In this document: one piece after another, positions 27,302 to 34,614 of the stretch
Numbering within the stretch: the stretch's first letter is position 1
Layout of the letters: the number at the start of each line of letters is the position of its first letter
IMG/VR virus record: IMGVR_UViG_3300013094_000133
Location: 1-37,278 of that record
Length of the DNA stretch: 37,278 nucleotides
Direction: 5' to 3' (one strand)
Source: a virus
The notes under the pieces: generated by a model
What the model was told of the DNA's origin: nothing
Seen by the model: the letters and a program-made list of their open reading frames with translations, nothing else
The model's database searches: none
Position numbers and translations under genes: made by a program

Positions 27302-29206
27302 TTGACAATAGCAAATAATCTGTCGTTCCTAATGAATTCCGCGGGTGCCCTAACCACGGGAACCGTCAACGCTTCATCGTCGCCTATCACATTCAGCGCA
27401 ATCAACAGCCTGAAAGTTTCAATAGACTCTAACGGTTATCTGCTGATCAATACGGCTACCAGCGGTGGATCTTATTTCCTACAGGTACAGGGATCTACCT
27501 ACATAGCTAATACGCTGACAGTAGCAGGAGTTACCAACCTAGGTGCCGTGGGCAATGTCATTATCACAGGCGGTACCAGTGGACAGTATTTAAGTACAAA
27601 CGGCGCTGGTGGATTGAGCTGGGCCACAGTGACCGGCGGGGGTGGCGGAGCCAGTGTAACTATTTCAGATTCGGCACCAATCAGTTCTTCAGCAGGTAAT
27701 CTATGGTGGGATTCATCAGTAGGTAACCTAGCCATCTATTATGTTGATGCGGCTGGTGGACAGTGGGTTGATGCCGTATCATCATATGTGTTTCCTTCAA
27801 CTGTTAATAACCTAAACATAAGCACAGCTACGCAGAGCGTATCAACTACCACAGGTGCTCTGGTAGTCACAGGTGGTGTGGGTATTGGCGGAAACCTATA
27901 CGTAGGCGGTGGAGCGGCCAGCACATCAACTACCACAGGTGCTCTGGTAGTCACAGGTGGTGTGGGTATTGGCGGAAACTTAAACGTTGCTGGAACAATT
28001 ACCAGTAATCAGCTGACAGTTCAGTACACCACGATTACCAACGTAACGATCATAACGACCGATGTATTTACATTAACCAATACCACCACAGTGGTTTCTA
28101 CCACGACAGGTGCTCTAGTAGTCGCAGGTGGAGTGGGCATAGGTGGCGGTCTATTTGTTGGCGGTGCTATCACTGCTACCAGTCTAACCTTGCTGAGCGG
28201 AGAAACAGAACAAGGAAACGTTTCGATACTGTCTACTACTAGTAGCAATTCAACCACTACTGGTGCTCTCACAGTCACAGGTGGAGTGGGCATAGGTGGT
28301 AATCTAAACCTAGGTGGTAGCTTAAACATAGGCACAACACTGTTGGTTAATGGAGTCACACTAAATCCTGTGACCATATCAGATTCAGCACCAGCAACAC
28401 CAGCCGCTGGCCAACTATGGTGGGACAGCAACATAGGTAACCTGGCTATCTACTATGTAGACACATTAGGCGGTCAGTGGGTTGATGCAGTATCATCATA
28501 CGTATTCCCTAGCTCAGTTAATAATCTAAGCGTTACTACATCTACTCAATCAGCATCAACTACCACAGGTGCTCTAGTAGTCGCAGGTGGTGTTGGCGTT
28601 GGTGGAGCGTTATATATCAACACAACATCATTTATTGCCAATTCACAAATTATTACCACAGCTACCATTGGATCCTATGCGGCCAGTAATACAGGAACAA
28701 CTGGTACTTTTTTAATCTCAAATCTTACCACCGCTACCTACAACATAGCCAATACTTCAACAGGAGTCACAACAGGCACTGGCGCATTGACAGTGCAGGG
28801 CGGTGTATTCATTAGTAACACTGCTAGTGCGGCTATACAGTTATCAGCAACCACTGCCAGCAATACCGTCACAGCGGCACTTATTGTAGCGGGAGGCGCT
28901 TATATAGGTGGATCTATAGTCTACAACGGCCTAATAGCTACCAATGCTACTGCTACAACCATAGCCAGTGCGGCTACTATAGCGCCGGTCACGCAGATAC
29001 TCTATGTTTCTGGTACTACGCAGATTACCACAATCACTGCTCCTAAACCTATATCAGTCACAGGTGGTCAGATCACTTTAATTCCTACCGGTCTTTGGAC
29101 TACAGCAGCCACTGGCAACATAGCACTGGCGTCAACCGCAGTGGTTAGCAAGGCCTTGATCATGACCTACGATGCTGGTACTGCTAAATGGTATCCTAGT
29201 TATTAA
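27302..29206 (+). CDS. Repeat-built tail fibre / virion structural protein, paralogue of the left-edge gene
   Basis: 634 residues. The start is TTG 27302, chosen because GGAG sits 7 bases upstream and a consensus late promoter precedes it; the first in-frame ATG is a few codons inside. After an N-terminal segment (IANNLSFLMNSAG ... SIDSNGYLLINTATSGGSYFLQV) come repeats of TTTGALVVxGGVGIGG and two copies of a PAAGQLWWDSxxGNLAIYY...QWVDA module. The stretch YTTITNVTIITTDVFTLTN corresponds to YTTITQTQITSPDIFTITN in the gene at 1-1722, so the two are paralogues bracketing the adhesin cluster. The C-terminal 90 residues (TATTIASAATIAPVTQILYVSG ... MTYDAGTAKWYPSY) resemble a trimeric fibre tip. Its last 4 bases overlap the end of the convergent Nudix gene. 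A structural fibre role is inferred. Confidence 0.75.
   Translation: MTIANNLSFLMNSAGALTTGTVNASSSPITFSAINSLKVSIDSNGYLLINTATSGGSYFLQVQGSTYIANTLTVAGVTNLGAVGNVIITGGTSGQYLSTNGAGGLSWATVTGGGGGASVTISDSAPISSSAGNLWWDSSVGNLAIYYVDAAGGQWVDAVSSYVFPSTVNNLNISTATQSVSTTTGALVVTGGVGIGGNLYVGGGAASTSTTTGALVVTGGVGIGGNLNVAGTITSNQLTVQYTTITNVTIITTDVFTLTNTTTVVSTTTGALVVAGGVGIGGGLFVGGAITATSLTLLSGETEQGNVSILSTTSSNSTTTGALTVTGGVGIGGNLNLGGSLNIGTTLLVNGVTLNPVTISDSAPATPAAGQLWWDSNIGNLAIYYVDTLGGQWVDAVSSYVFPSSVNNLSVTTSTQSASTTTGALVVAGGVGVGGALYINTTSFIANSQIITTATIGSYAASNTGTTGTFLISNLTTATYNIANTSTGVTTGTGALTVQGGVFISNTASAAIQLSATTASNTVTAALIVAGGAYIGGSIVYNGLIATNATATTIASAATIAPVTQILYVSGTTQITTITAPKPISVTGGQITLIPTGLWTTAATGNIALASTAVVSKALIMTYDAGTAKWYPSY
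27841..27979 (+). repeat. Perfect 55-base direct repeat, 84-base period
   Basis: Bases 27841-27895 recur without change at 27925-27979. They encode STTTGALVVTGGVGIGGN. Identity at every third position indicates a recent duplication or gene conversion, and the 28-codon period keeps the frame. Confidence 0.85.
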
Positions 29207-29643
29207 ATTAAATCCAATAACAGTTCTAATTTGGCCTTGACTACCTTGTTGTTAAGGCTATTCTTTACCCCTTGATGAAGAGGTTTTGGCCAAGCTCCCA
29301 TTGCGCACCACGCCCAGCTGGCGTGTTCTTGATTCAATCTAGGAATGAATTCTTCTGACACTATCAGCACGTAGGTATTGTATTGGAAATTTTCATCACT
29401 ACTAGTGAATAATTCCAGTGGCACGATCTTTTCTATACTGGGCACGGTGCCTATTTCTTCGGCTATTTCTCTATTCAGTATGTCTATGGGAGTAGTATCT
29501 CCTGGTTCCTTCTTGCCACCTACCAGGCCCCAGGTGCCAGCGGTCTTGCCCTGTGTCCGCAACAACAATAGGAATCTGCCTGTGTCTTTGGCGAGGAAGA
29601 TGCCGCCACTACAGACTATTTGATTTATAGGACTAGTCGCCAT
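29203..29643 (-). CDS. Nudix hydrolase
   Basis: 146 residues. Nudix enzymes hydrolyse nucleoside diphosphates linked to another moiety, using a metal-binding Nudix helix. The expected strand-loop-helix is present: TWGLVGGKKEPGD (residues 37-49) then REIAEEIG (58-65). Against the consensus Gx5Ex7REUxEExGU, the first Glu is Asp (49) and there are eight instead of seven residues before REU; the metal-binding REIAEE core is complete. The substrate cannot be told. Phage Nudix proteins may clear damaged nucleotides or signalling nucleotides. It overlaps the end of gp15 by 19 bases, so it is probably co-transcribed with gp14-gp15, and its stop overlaps the convergent fibre gene by 4 bases. Confidence 0.8.
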   Translation of the reverse strand: MATSPINQIVCSGGIFLAKDTGRFLLLLRTQGKTAGTWGLVGGKKEPGDTTPIDILNREIAEEIGTVPSIEKIVPLELFTSSDENFQYNTYVLIVSEEFIPRLNQEHASWAWCAMGAWPKPLHQGVKNSLNNKVVKAKLELLLDLI

Positions 29644-31049
29644 GTTAGCTTATCGTATATACCTTCGAAGCTCTTGCTCCATTGCTGAGTACCAGTTTCC
29701 CATTTGTATTGGACCCCGGTATACGTATTAGTTATATAGGTGATTGCTGTGGCTGAGCTAGAACTGAACACAGTGACCCACTCAGTTCCACTCCATTCAA
29801 TGATGTCATTGGCATAGAGCAGTGGATCTAATGCATCACTGTTCTTCCAGGCACGTGGACCATCATAGCCGGAAGTTCCGTATTCTGCATTGACGTTGAC
29901 ATTTTCCAGTATGAGATAGCGTATGCCCGCTGTGGGATTCACCGGTCGGAATGTCTCGGGATTCACTATGGCATCTACAGTACCCCAATTGAGGTTGTTG
30001 CGAGCAGGACCTGAGATGATGGTGTTGGTAGGTATAGTGTCTTGATCTATGTTAAGATGCATCTTGGTTTCATCTACGGGATCGAGACTGATATAGGCCA
30101 CGATCTCGTTGCCAGACGGCTGTGTCAATCTCAGCGTACTGAGCCCAGGACGGAAGCTGCCTGGATATAGATCCAATATCTGATACCAACTGTTGGGTTT
30201 ATCTGGTGTAGGTAAACTGAGTGTATCACCGGCAGGCTGCGGTGCTATCAGTGTGGCCTGATTGTCCAAGACCAAGAGATCGAAACCTCCAGGAGTAGTC
30301 ACGCTGACACTGGCTATCTCTCCTAGGCTGGTTATCACAGCCGCTCCATCTGCGTAGTCGCTGGCGATGGTGCCCTGTGGATTGGAAAATACACTGGCGA
30401 TGATCTTGGTGATGACACCTAACTGCTGTACCTTGGCCGGAGGATTGATCCATACATGGCTCTGGAACTGCATGTTCAAGATATCTATGTCCTGTTCTAG
30501 GCCCTGAGGTACCTGCCGGCTTGACCATGTCTGAGCCGTCAGCTCTAGTATACTGATACTGGTCCAGTCGATATAGTTGTCAGTGGTCTGTAGTTCCAGT
30601 GTGGGATTGAATAAGACTGAAATCTGTTCCCATATCTGTAGCTTCTGGTCAGTGTTGCTGGTCCAGATGTCTGCGGCAAATGTGGCCAGGTAGGGTGTAG
30701 GCATCAGTTTCTGTACTGTGTAGTTGGCACCTTGTGTGTTGAGATATTGGCCAGTAATAGGATCAAATGTGCGCTCGTTGACAGCTACAGTGCTGACAAA
30801 GGTTGGGTCCTGTATGCGAGGGCGATCAAACTGCATGTCCTTGATATAACAGGCTATGAAGGGCGCGGTTGGGATAGTATTCTCTGAATTCTTGCGGAGT
30901 ATCTGGCCCACCTGTCGGGTCATGTCTCCATAACGTACAGGCACCCGTAGGATTTCACCTCTAGCATTTTTATAGCTGAAGTTGCTCATTACACGCATGA
31001 ATTGTGTCAAGTATCTTCTTACCTGGCCGTCATAAAAATAAGATGACAT
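29625..31049 (-). CDS. gp15: Tail completion / sheath stabiliser protein gp15
   Basis: 474 residues. In T4, gp15 forms a hexameric ring that caps the tail tube and sheath and joins the tail to the head neck. The N-terminus SSYFYDGQVRRYLTQFMRVM followed by RVPVRYGD parallels T4 gp15 (GYFYNSSFRRYATL ... FIRVPITYA), and the cyanophage-type signature continues: PFIACYIKDMQFDR, NTQGANYTVQKLMPTPY, IWTSNTDQK, WEQISVLFNP and NYIDWTS. T4 gp15 is 272 residues; this one has about 230 more at the C-terminus, with GIRYLIL, IEWSGTEWV and VQYKWETGTQQW, beta modules of the kind seen in the fibres. The gene begins 5 bases after the gp14 stop and overlaps the Nudix start. The orientation, opposite to gp13 and gp18, is unusual. 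Confidence 0.85.
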   Translation of the reverse strand: MSSYFYDGQVRRYLTQFMRVMSNFSYKNARGEILRVPVRYGDMTRQVGQILRKNSENTIPTAPFIACYIKDMQFDRPRIQDPTFVSTVAVNERTFDPITGQYLNTQGANYTVQKLMPTPYLATFAADIWTSNTDQKLQIWEQISVLFNPTLELQTTDNYIDWTSISILELTAQTWSSRQVPQGLEQDIDILNMQFQSHVWINPPAKVQQLGVITKIIASVFSNPQGTIASDYADGAAVITSLGEIASVSVTTPGGFDLLVLDNQATLIAPQPAGDTLSLPTPDKPNSWYQILDLYPGSFRPGLSTLRLTQPSGNEIVAYISLDPVDETKMHLNIDQDTIPTNTIISGPARNNLNWGTVDAIVNPETFRPVNPTAGIRYLILENVNVNAEYGTSGYDGPRAWKNSDALDPLLYANDIIEWSGTEWVTVFSSSSATAITYITNTYTGVQYKWETGTQQWSKSFEGIYDKLTWRLVL

Positions 31050-31054
31050 ATAAT

Positions 31055-32269
31055 TTAACCGTCCGTTTTAGGTCTTAGGGCCTTGCTCAATGCCTGGCGT
31101 TCTATTACCACCTGACCGTTGATGGTAGCTGTATTGGTGTTGTTGATAAATCCACCTTTCAGTGTTTGATTCACGGCCTTGCCTGCGAATGCGCCTGAGG
31201 CCACATCCTGAGCACCAAAGTTGTTCAGAGTCATTCGTACATTAGATTCAAAATAGATCCAATTGCGGCCGTCATATCTATAGAGACGATTTGGCAGATA
31301 ATCTGTACGTAGATAGAATTGACCAGATACCGCACCTGTGGGGAATGTAGCGCCAAATCCATAAGGTGCACCATTAGGTGGAGCACCGTTGCCGGCCAGA
31401 TAACCACTACCTACATAGATATTTCCATTAGGAGTCTGTAAGACCATAGAAGCATCAACCGCCGCCTGGGCGATAGAAGCGTCTAAATTTATCGTGCTGG
31501 CATCTTCTACGCTGACCAGGCCTGTGCTGGTGGTAGTAGGTATGATGTAGTAGCCGGAGGTATTAAATCCGCTGTTGGGGACATCAGCATCTGCCTGTTC
31601 TATGATCTGATCGTTGACAGCGATATCAGTATTGTAGGTTGATAGGATATCACGCAGAGTAGTACCACTTCCATCTCCGATATCTGCACCTAGTATTTCG
31701 TTGTATTCTTGGCTGTCTACCAGTGGTACGCATTTAGCACGCAGTAGATGTGGATACCAGGTCTGGCTGAATCCTGCTGTGGGACGTGTGACATCCTGTA
31801 CTACATAGAATCTTTTTAGTGCCAGTGAAGCATTGTCCAGTGCATATTCATCTTTGAGATGCGGCAATTCCAGCACGTCACCACTCATTATCTTGCGGCC
31901 TAGATTTTCCACTGAACTGCGTAGATGGAAAAACATCATGATGTTGTCATTGTTGAGGAATAGACCAAATTGGCTGAGGTTGAAATCTAGATCCTGCATC
32001 TGATGTATACCTCGTAGCACATAGACATCAGGTTCATAGTGGCGATCACGGTTTTCCATGAATAGTAGATCCTGGATGCCCAGTTCGGGGATAGGTCCTT
32101 CGTTCACAGGAACAGCAGGAGTTGACGCCTCTGCTGTGGGATTTACCGGCCCCGCATATTTGTGTACGAACACATCGGTTCCGCCCACTTGGAATTCTTC
32201 GTTGATCACACGATCGATGAATCGGAAATCATTTCCTTTTTCGGGACGGTATAGGCTGAGTTTTGGCAT
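31055..32269 (-). CDS. gp14: Neck protein gp14
   Basis: 404 residues. gp14 works with gp13 to complete the head neck so that tails can attach. The sequence MPKLSLYRPEKGNDFRFIDR, then GTDVFVHKYAGP, IQDLLFMENRDRHY, LSQFGLFL and SQTWYPHLLRAKCVPL is the cyanophage-type gp14 pattern. It is longer than T4 gp14 (256 residues). An extra C-terminal part (about residues 245-404) contains GQFYLRTDYLPNRLYRYDGRNW, a small module like those in the fibre proteins. The ATG at 32269 has no Shine-Dalgarno; it lies exactly five bases after an AATAAATA octamer. It heads a gp14-gp15-Nudix operon and is divergent from gp13 across 28 bases. Confidence 0.85.
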   Translation of the reverse strand: MPKLSLYRPEKGNDFRFIDRVINEEFQVGGTDVFVHKYAGPVNPTAEASTPAVPVNEGPIPELGIQDLLFMENRDRHYEPDVYVLRGIHQMQDLDFNLSQFGLFLNNDNIMMFFHLRSSVENLGRKIMSGDVLELPHLKDEYALDNASLALKRFYVVQDVTRPTAGFSQTWYPHLLRAKCVPLVDSQEYNEILGADIGDGSGTTLRDILSTYNTDIAVNDQIIEQADADVPNSGFNTSGYYIIPTTTSTGLVSVEDASTINLDASIAQAAVDASMVLQTPNGNIYVGSGYLAGNGAPPNGAPYGFGATFPTGAVSGQFYLRTDYLPNRLYRYDGRNWIYFESNVRMTLNNFGAQDVASGAFAGKAVNQTLKGGFINNTNTATINGQVVIERQALSKALRPKTDG

Positions 32270-32274
32270 ACTTG

Positions 32275-32282
32275 TATTTATT
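32275..32282 (-). promoter_or_regulatory. Late-promoter-like octamer AATAAATA for gp14
   Basis: Seven of eight bases match TATAAATA. Five bases (CAAGT) separate it from the gp14 ATG, so with T4 late geometry transcription would begin at the A of ATG. Confidence 0.6.
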
Positions 32283-32284
32283 GA

Positions 32285-32292
32285 ACTAAATA
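32285..32292 (+). promoter_or_regulatory. Late-promoter-like octamer ACTAAATA for gp13
   Basis: It contains the TAAATA core. Five bases (CTCAT) separate it from the gp13 ATG, the same spacing as for gp14 on the other strand, and there is no Shine-Dalgarno. The two opposing octamers are two bases apart. Confidence 0.5.
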
Positions 32293-32297
32293 CTCAT

Positions 32298-33056
32298 ATG
32301 ACCGAGACAGAACAACAAAGACAGATAGTCCGTGACTATATAAATGCCATGTTAGGTGGTGGTATGGTGGATATAGAGCTAGATCCAGTCCACTATGATA
32401 CAGCTATAGATCGCGCCTTGAACAAATTCCGCCAGCGTAGTACCAATGCTGTGGAAGAAAGTTTCGGATTTTTGACCATCACGCAGGATGTCACAGACTA
32501 TATTATGCCCAAAGAAGTCATGAGCATACGTCAGCTGTTCCGCCGTAGCATAGGATCACGTACAGGTGGAGGAGATGGAGGCAGTTTATTCGAGCCATTT
32601 AACTTAGCCTACTCAAATACCTATTTGTTAGCTTCAACAAACATGGGTGGATTAGCCACCTACTATGCTTTTGCATCATACCAAAAGATGGTTGGTAAAA
32701 TGTTCGGTACAGACATCAATTTTACCTTCAATAAAACTACCAAGATGTTGACCATCATGCAACGTCCTAGAGCAGACGAAGAACTGCTAGTATGGATGCA
32801 CAACTATCGTCCAGACTTCAATCTACTACAGGATCCCTATGCTAGCCAATGGTTGCGTGACTACAGCCTAGCCACAGCCAAGATCATGCTGGGAGAAGCT
32901 CGTGAAAAATTCAATTCTATCGCCAGCCCACAGGGATCTACTACCCTAAATGGTACCGCCCTAAAAAATGAGGGCAAGGCTGAGATCGAGATGCTGGAGC
33001 AGGATCTCATCAACTACAAAGAGGGCGGAACTCCTCTTACATTTATTGTGGGTTGA
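32298..33056 (+). CDS. gp13: Neck protein gp13
   Basis: 252 residues from ATG 32298. The frame is open further upstream, over the opposite-strand gp14, but that part is a shadow. Family features: REYINAMLGGG-like start (RDYINAMLGGGMVDIEL), a helix with RALNKFRQRSTNAVEES (about residues 42-58), FGFLTI, YIMPKEVMSIRQLF, and HNYRPDFNLLQDPYASQWLRDYSLA toward the C-terminus. T4 gp13 is 309 residues. gp13 and gp14 together form the neck that seals the filled head and receives the tail. In T4 genes 13, 14 and 15 run the same way; here gp13 is divergent from gp14/gp15. The start lacks a Shine-Dalgarno and sits five bases after a TAAATA octamer. Confidence 0.85.
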   Translation: MTETEQQRQIVRDYINAMLGGGMVDIELDPVHYDTAIDRALNKFRQRSTNAVEESFGFLTITQDVTDYIMPKEVMSIRQLFRRSIGSRTGGGDGGSLFEPFNLAYSNTYLLASTNMGGLATYYAFASYQKMVGKMFGTDINFTFNKTTKMLTIMQRPRADEELLVWMHNYRPDFNLLQDPYASQWLRDYSLATAKIMLGEAREKFNSIASPQGSTTLNGTALKNEGKAEIEMLEQDLINYKEGGTPLTFIVG

Positions 33057-33073
33057 CGTTCGTAGTTGGATAA

Positions 33074-33081
33074 GATAAATA
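33074..33081 (+). promoter_or_regulatory. Late-promoter-like octamer GATAAATA for the HNH gene
   Basis: Seven of eight bases match TATAAATA. Five bases (AAAGT) separate it from ATG 33087, nearly the same string (CAAGT) as ahead of gp14. No Shine-Dalgarno is visible. Confidence 0.6.
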
Positions 33082-33086
33082 AAAGT

Positions 33087-33893
33087 ATGAAAAACATACT
33101 TTTAGAAATTATCAACAACGATAAATCCTACAATAAATCCGCTACACGATATCTGCACAAAACTCAACCAGAGCTATGGACTGAAATATTAGACAAAACT
33201 TCTTTTCTACCTAATGATGCAATGCCAAAACAAAGGGTATGGCATATATTAAATGATGTCTGGGAAATACCTCATTGTCCTATTACCGGCCTAGAAGTTA
33301 AATGGTGGGATAATAGATATCTAGAAACAGCCAATCGTTCCGCAAAAGCTACTCTGGCAAATAAATTAGGAAAAAATAAAACCCAAACAGAGGAAGCTAA
33401 ACGAAAAAGAGTAACATCTAATCAAAAGATTATAGATGCAGGTTTAAGAAAATTGCCTGCCATAACCGATAAAATGAAAAAAATTAGAGCTGAAAAAATT
33501 AAAACAACTTCTCTAAAAAAATATGGGGTATCAAACCCTAGCAAAAATATTAGAATAAAAAAGAAAATATCAGATAAAAGAATAGAGCAGGGTGCAACAC
33601 CAAAACACCTACGACCATTCCGTGATCTATATCATTATGCTGTATTAGTCGCAACTAAACAAAATTGGAAAGATCATTTCGATAAGATAAATCCTACCAG
33701 ATTAAATCGAAGTGAAGTTGACCTAGATCATATCTATAGCATACAACAGGGATTTATAGATAATATTCCTCCATATATTATAGGTCATTGGACTAATTTA
33801 CGTATGTTAGAAAAAGGCGAGAATTATTCAAAAGGTATGCGATGCGATAAAAGCAAAGAAACCCTATTTGAGGATTTTTTCAAAAACCGTTGA
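33087..33893 (+). CDS. HNH-type endonuclease, probably a free-standing homing nuclease
   Basis: 268 residues from ATG 33087. A TTG at 33066 would add seven residues but lies upstream of the octamer, so ATG is preferred. The C-terminus has the metal-site plan of HNH enzymes: DLDHIYSIQQGF (His about residue 215), then HWTNLRMLEKGENYSKGMRC (about 237-256). The middle is lysine-rich and holds LKKYGVSNPSKNIRIKKKI (about 160-180), a motif common in phage homing nucleases and likely DNA-binding. G+C in the 60-base blocks starting at 33361 and 33541 is 28% each by hand count, against 47% for 32881-32940 in gp13. Such composition and its place between core genes point to recent acquisition. It is not inside another gene, so it would cut related phages lacking it. 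Activity is inferred. Confidence 0.75.
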   Translation: MKNILLEIINNDKSYNKSATRYLHKTQPELWTEILDKTSFLPNDAMPKQRVWHILNDVWEIPHCPITGLEVKWWDNRYLETANRSAKATLANKLGKNKTQTEEAKRKRVTSNQKIIDAGLRKLPAITDKMKKIRAEKIKTTSLKKYGVSNPSKNIRIKKKISDKRIEQGATPKHLRPFRDLYHYAVLVATKQNWKDHFDKINPTRLNRSEVDLDHIYSIQQGFIDNIPPYIIGHWTNLRMLEKGENYSKGMRCDKSKETLFEDFFKNR

Positions 33894-33918
33894 CCTAATC
33901 CAAATATCATCTTATAAT
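33890..33918 (+). promoter_or_regulatory. Sigma70-like promoter for the dNMP kinase
   Basis: TTGACC at 33890-33895, a 17-base spacer, and TATAAT at 33913-33918. The -35 box overlaps the HNH stop codon. This host-type promoter suggests early or middle expression, unlike the late-type elements around it. Confidence 0.7.
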
Positions 33919-33939
33919 ATTCCTAATAGGGGAAATATT

Positions 33940-34614
33940 ATGATCATTGGAATATGTGGATTTATCGGTTCGGGAAAAGACACCATAGCAGACTATCTCT
34001 GCAATTTCGAAGAATTCCGTCGAGAATCATTCGCATCAACACTGAAAGATGCCGTAGCGGCCGTGTTTGGTTGGGATCGAGTCATGCTGGAAGGTCGTAC
34101 CAAAGAAGCTCGTGAGTGGAGAGAACAGGTAGATCCATGGTGGAGCCAACGCCTAGACATGCCACATCTTACCCCACGCTGGATCCTACAGTATTGGGGT
34201 ACAGAAGTCTGCCGCAAGAGCTTCCACGATGACACATGGATCGCCAGCCTAGAAAACAAACTCCGCAACAGCCGAGACAATGTGGTGATATCAGACTGCC
34301 GTTTTCCTAATGAGATCAAGGCCATACGTGAACAGGGTGGAGAGATCGTATGGGTGCAACGGGGTCCATTACCTGTGTGGTATGACGTAGCCCTAGAGAC
34401 CAATCAAGGCTCATTCGATCATATGAAGACTGCCTATCCAGAAGTGCATCGTTCAGAATGGGCCTGGGTGGGCACAGAGTTCGATCACATCGTTGACAAC
34501 AACGGTTCTATAGGAGACCTGTATGACCAGGTCAAACAGTTGGTCAGAAGTCCGGAACCAGATCGCCTCGACGCCACTGAACGCCCTCTCTATATAGGAC
34601 TCTTGAGCAGTTAG
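33940..34614 (+). CDS. Deoxynucleoside monophosphate kinase
   Basis: 224 residues. The start ATG 33940 is chosen because AGGGGA (33928-33933) lies 6 bases upstream and the P-loop must be near the N-terminus; the open frame further back is not used. The P-loop is GFIGSGKDT (residues 7-15). LKDAVAAVFGW, LTPRWILQYWGTEVCRKSF, TWIASLENKL and VVISDCRFPNEIKAI follow the phage dNMP kinase plan (T4 gene 1 type), where the enzyme phosphorylates dNMPs to dNDPs for phage DNA synthesis in the cytoplasm. Substrate range cannot be read. It has its own sigma70-like promoter. The last 71 bases overlap the convergent zinc-ribbon gene. It sits among late morphogenesis genes, an unusual place for nucleotide metabolism. 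Confidence 0.8.
   Translation: MIIGICGFIGSGKDTIADYLCNFEEFRRESFASTLKDAVAAVFGWDRVMLEGRTKEAREWREQVDPWWSQRLDMPHLTPRWILQYWGTEVCRKSFHDDTWIASLENKLRNSRDNVVISDCRFPNEIKAIREQGGEIVWVQRGPLPVWYDVALETNQGSFDHMKTAYPEVHRSEWAWVGTEFDHIVDNNGSIGDLYDQVKQLVRSPEPDRLDATERPLYIGLLSS

Noticed and set aside
5385-27735. Many proline-rich open frames on the minus strand opposite the adhesins
   Set aside because: They are the complement of GGN glycine runs (ACC/TCC/GCC read backward) and lack plausible starts and independent signals.
1-29206. CRISPR array or non-coding satellite
   Set aside because: All repeats are coding, keep the frame, and vary mostly at third positions.
29207-29210. Terminator between the convergent fibre and Nudix genes
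   Set aside because: The two stops overlap and no hairpin with a T-run is visible at the junction. No convincing terminator was found elsewhere in the window either.
32058-32297. Upstream extension of the gp13 frame
   Set aside because: It lies antisense to the start of gp14 and lacks family sequence. The gp13 N-terminus begins at 32298, next to the promoter-like element.
33868-33939. Upstream extension of the kinase frame
   Set aside because: It overlaps the HNH gene and promoter. A P-loop kinase should begin close to GFIGSGKDT, and ATG 33940 has a good Shine-Dalgarno.
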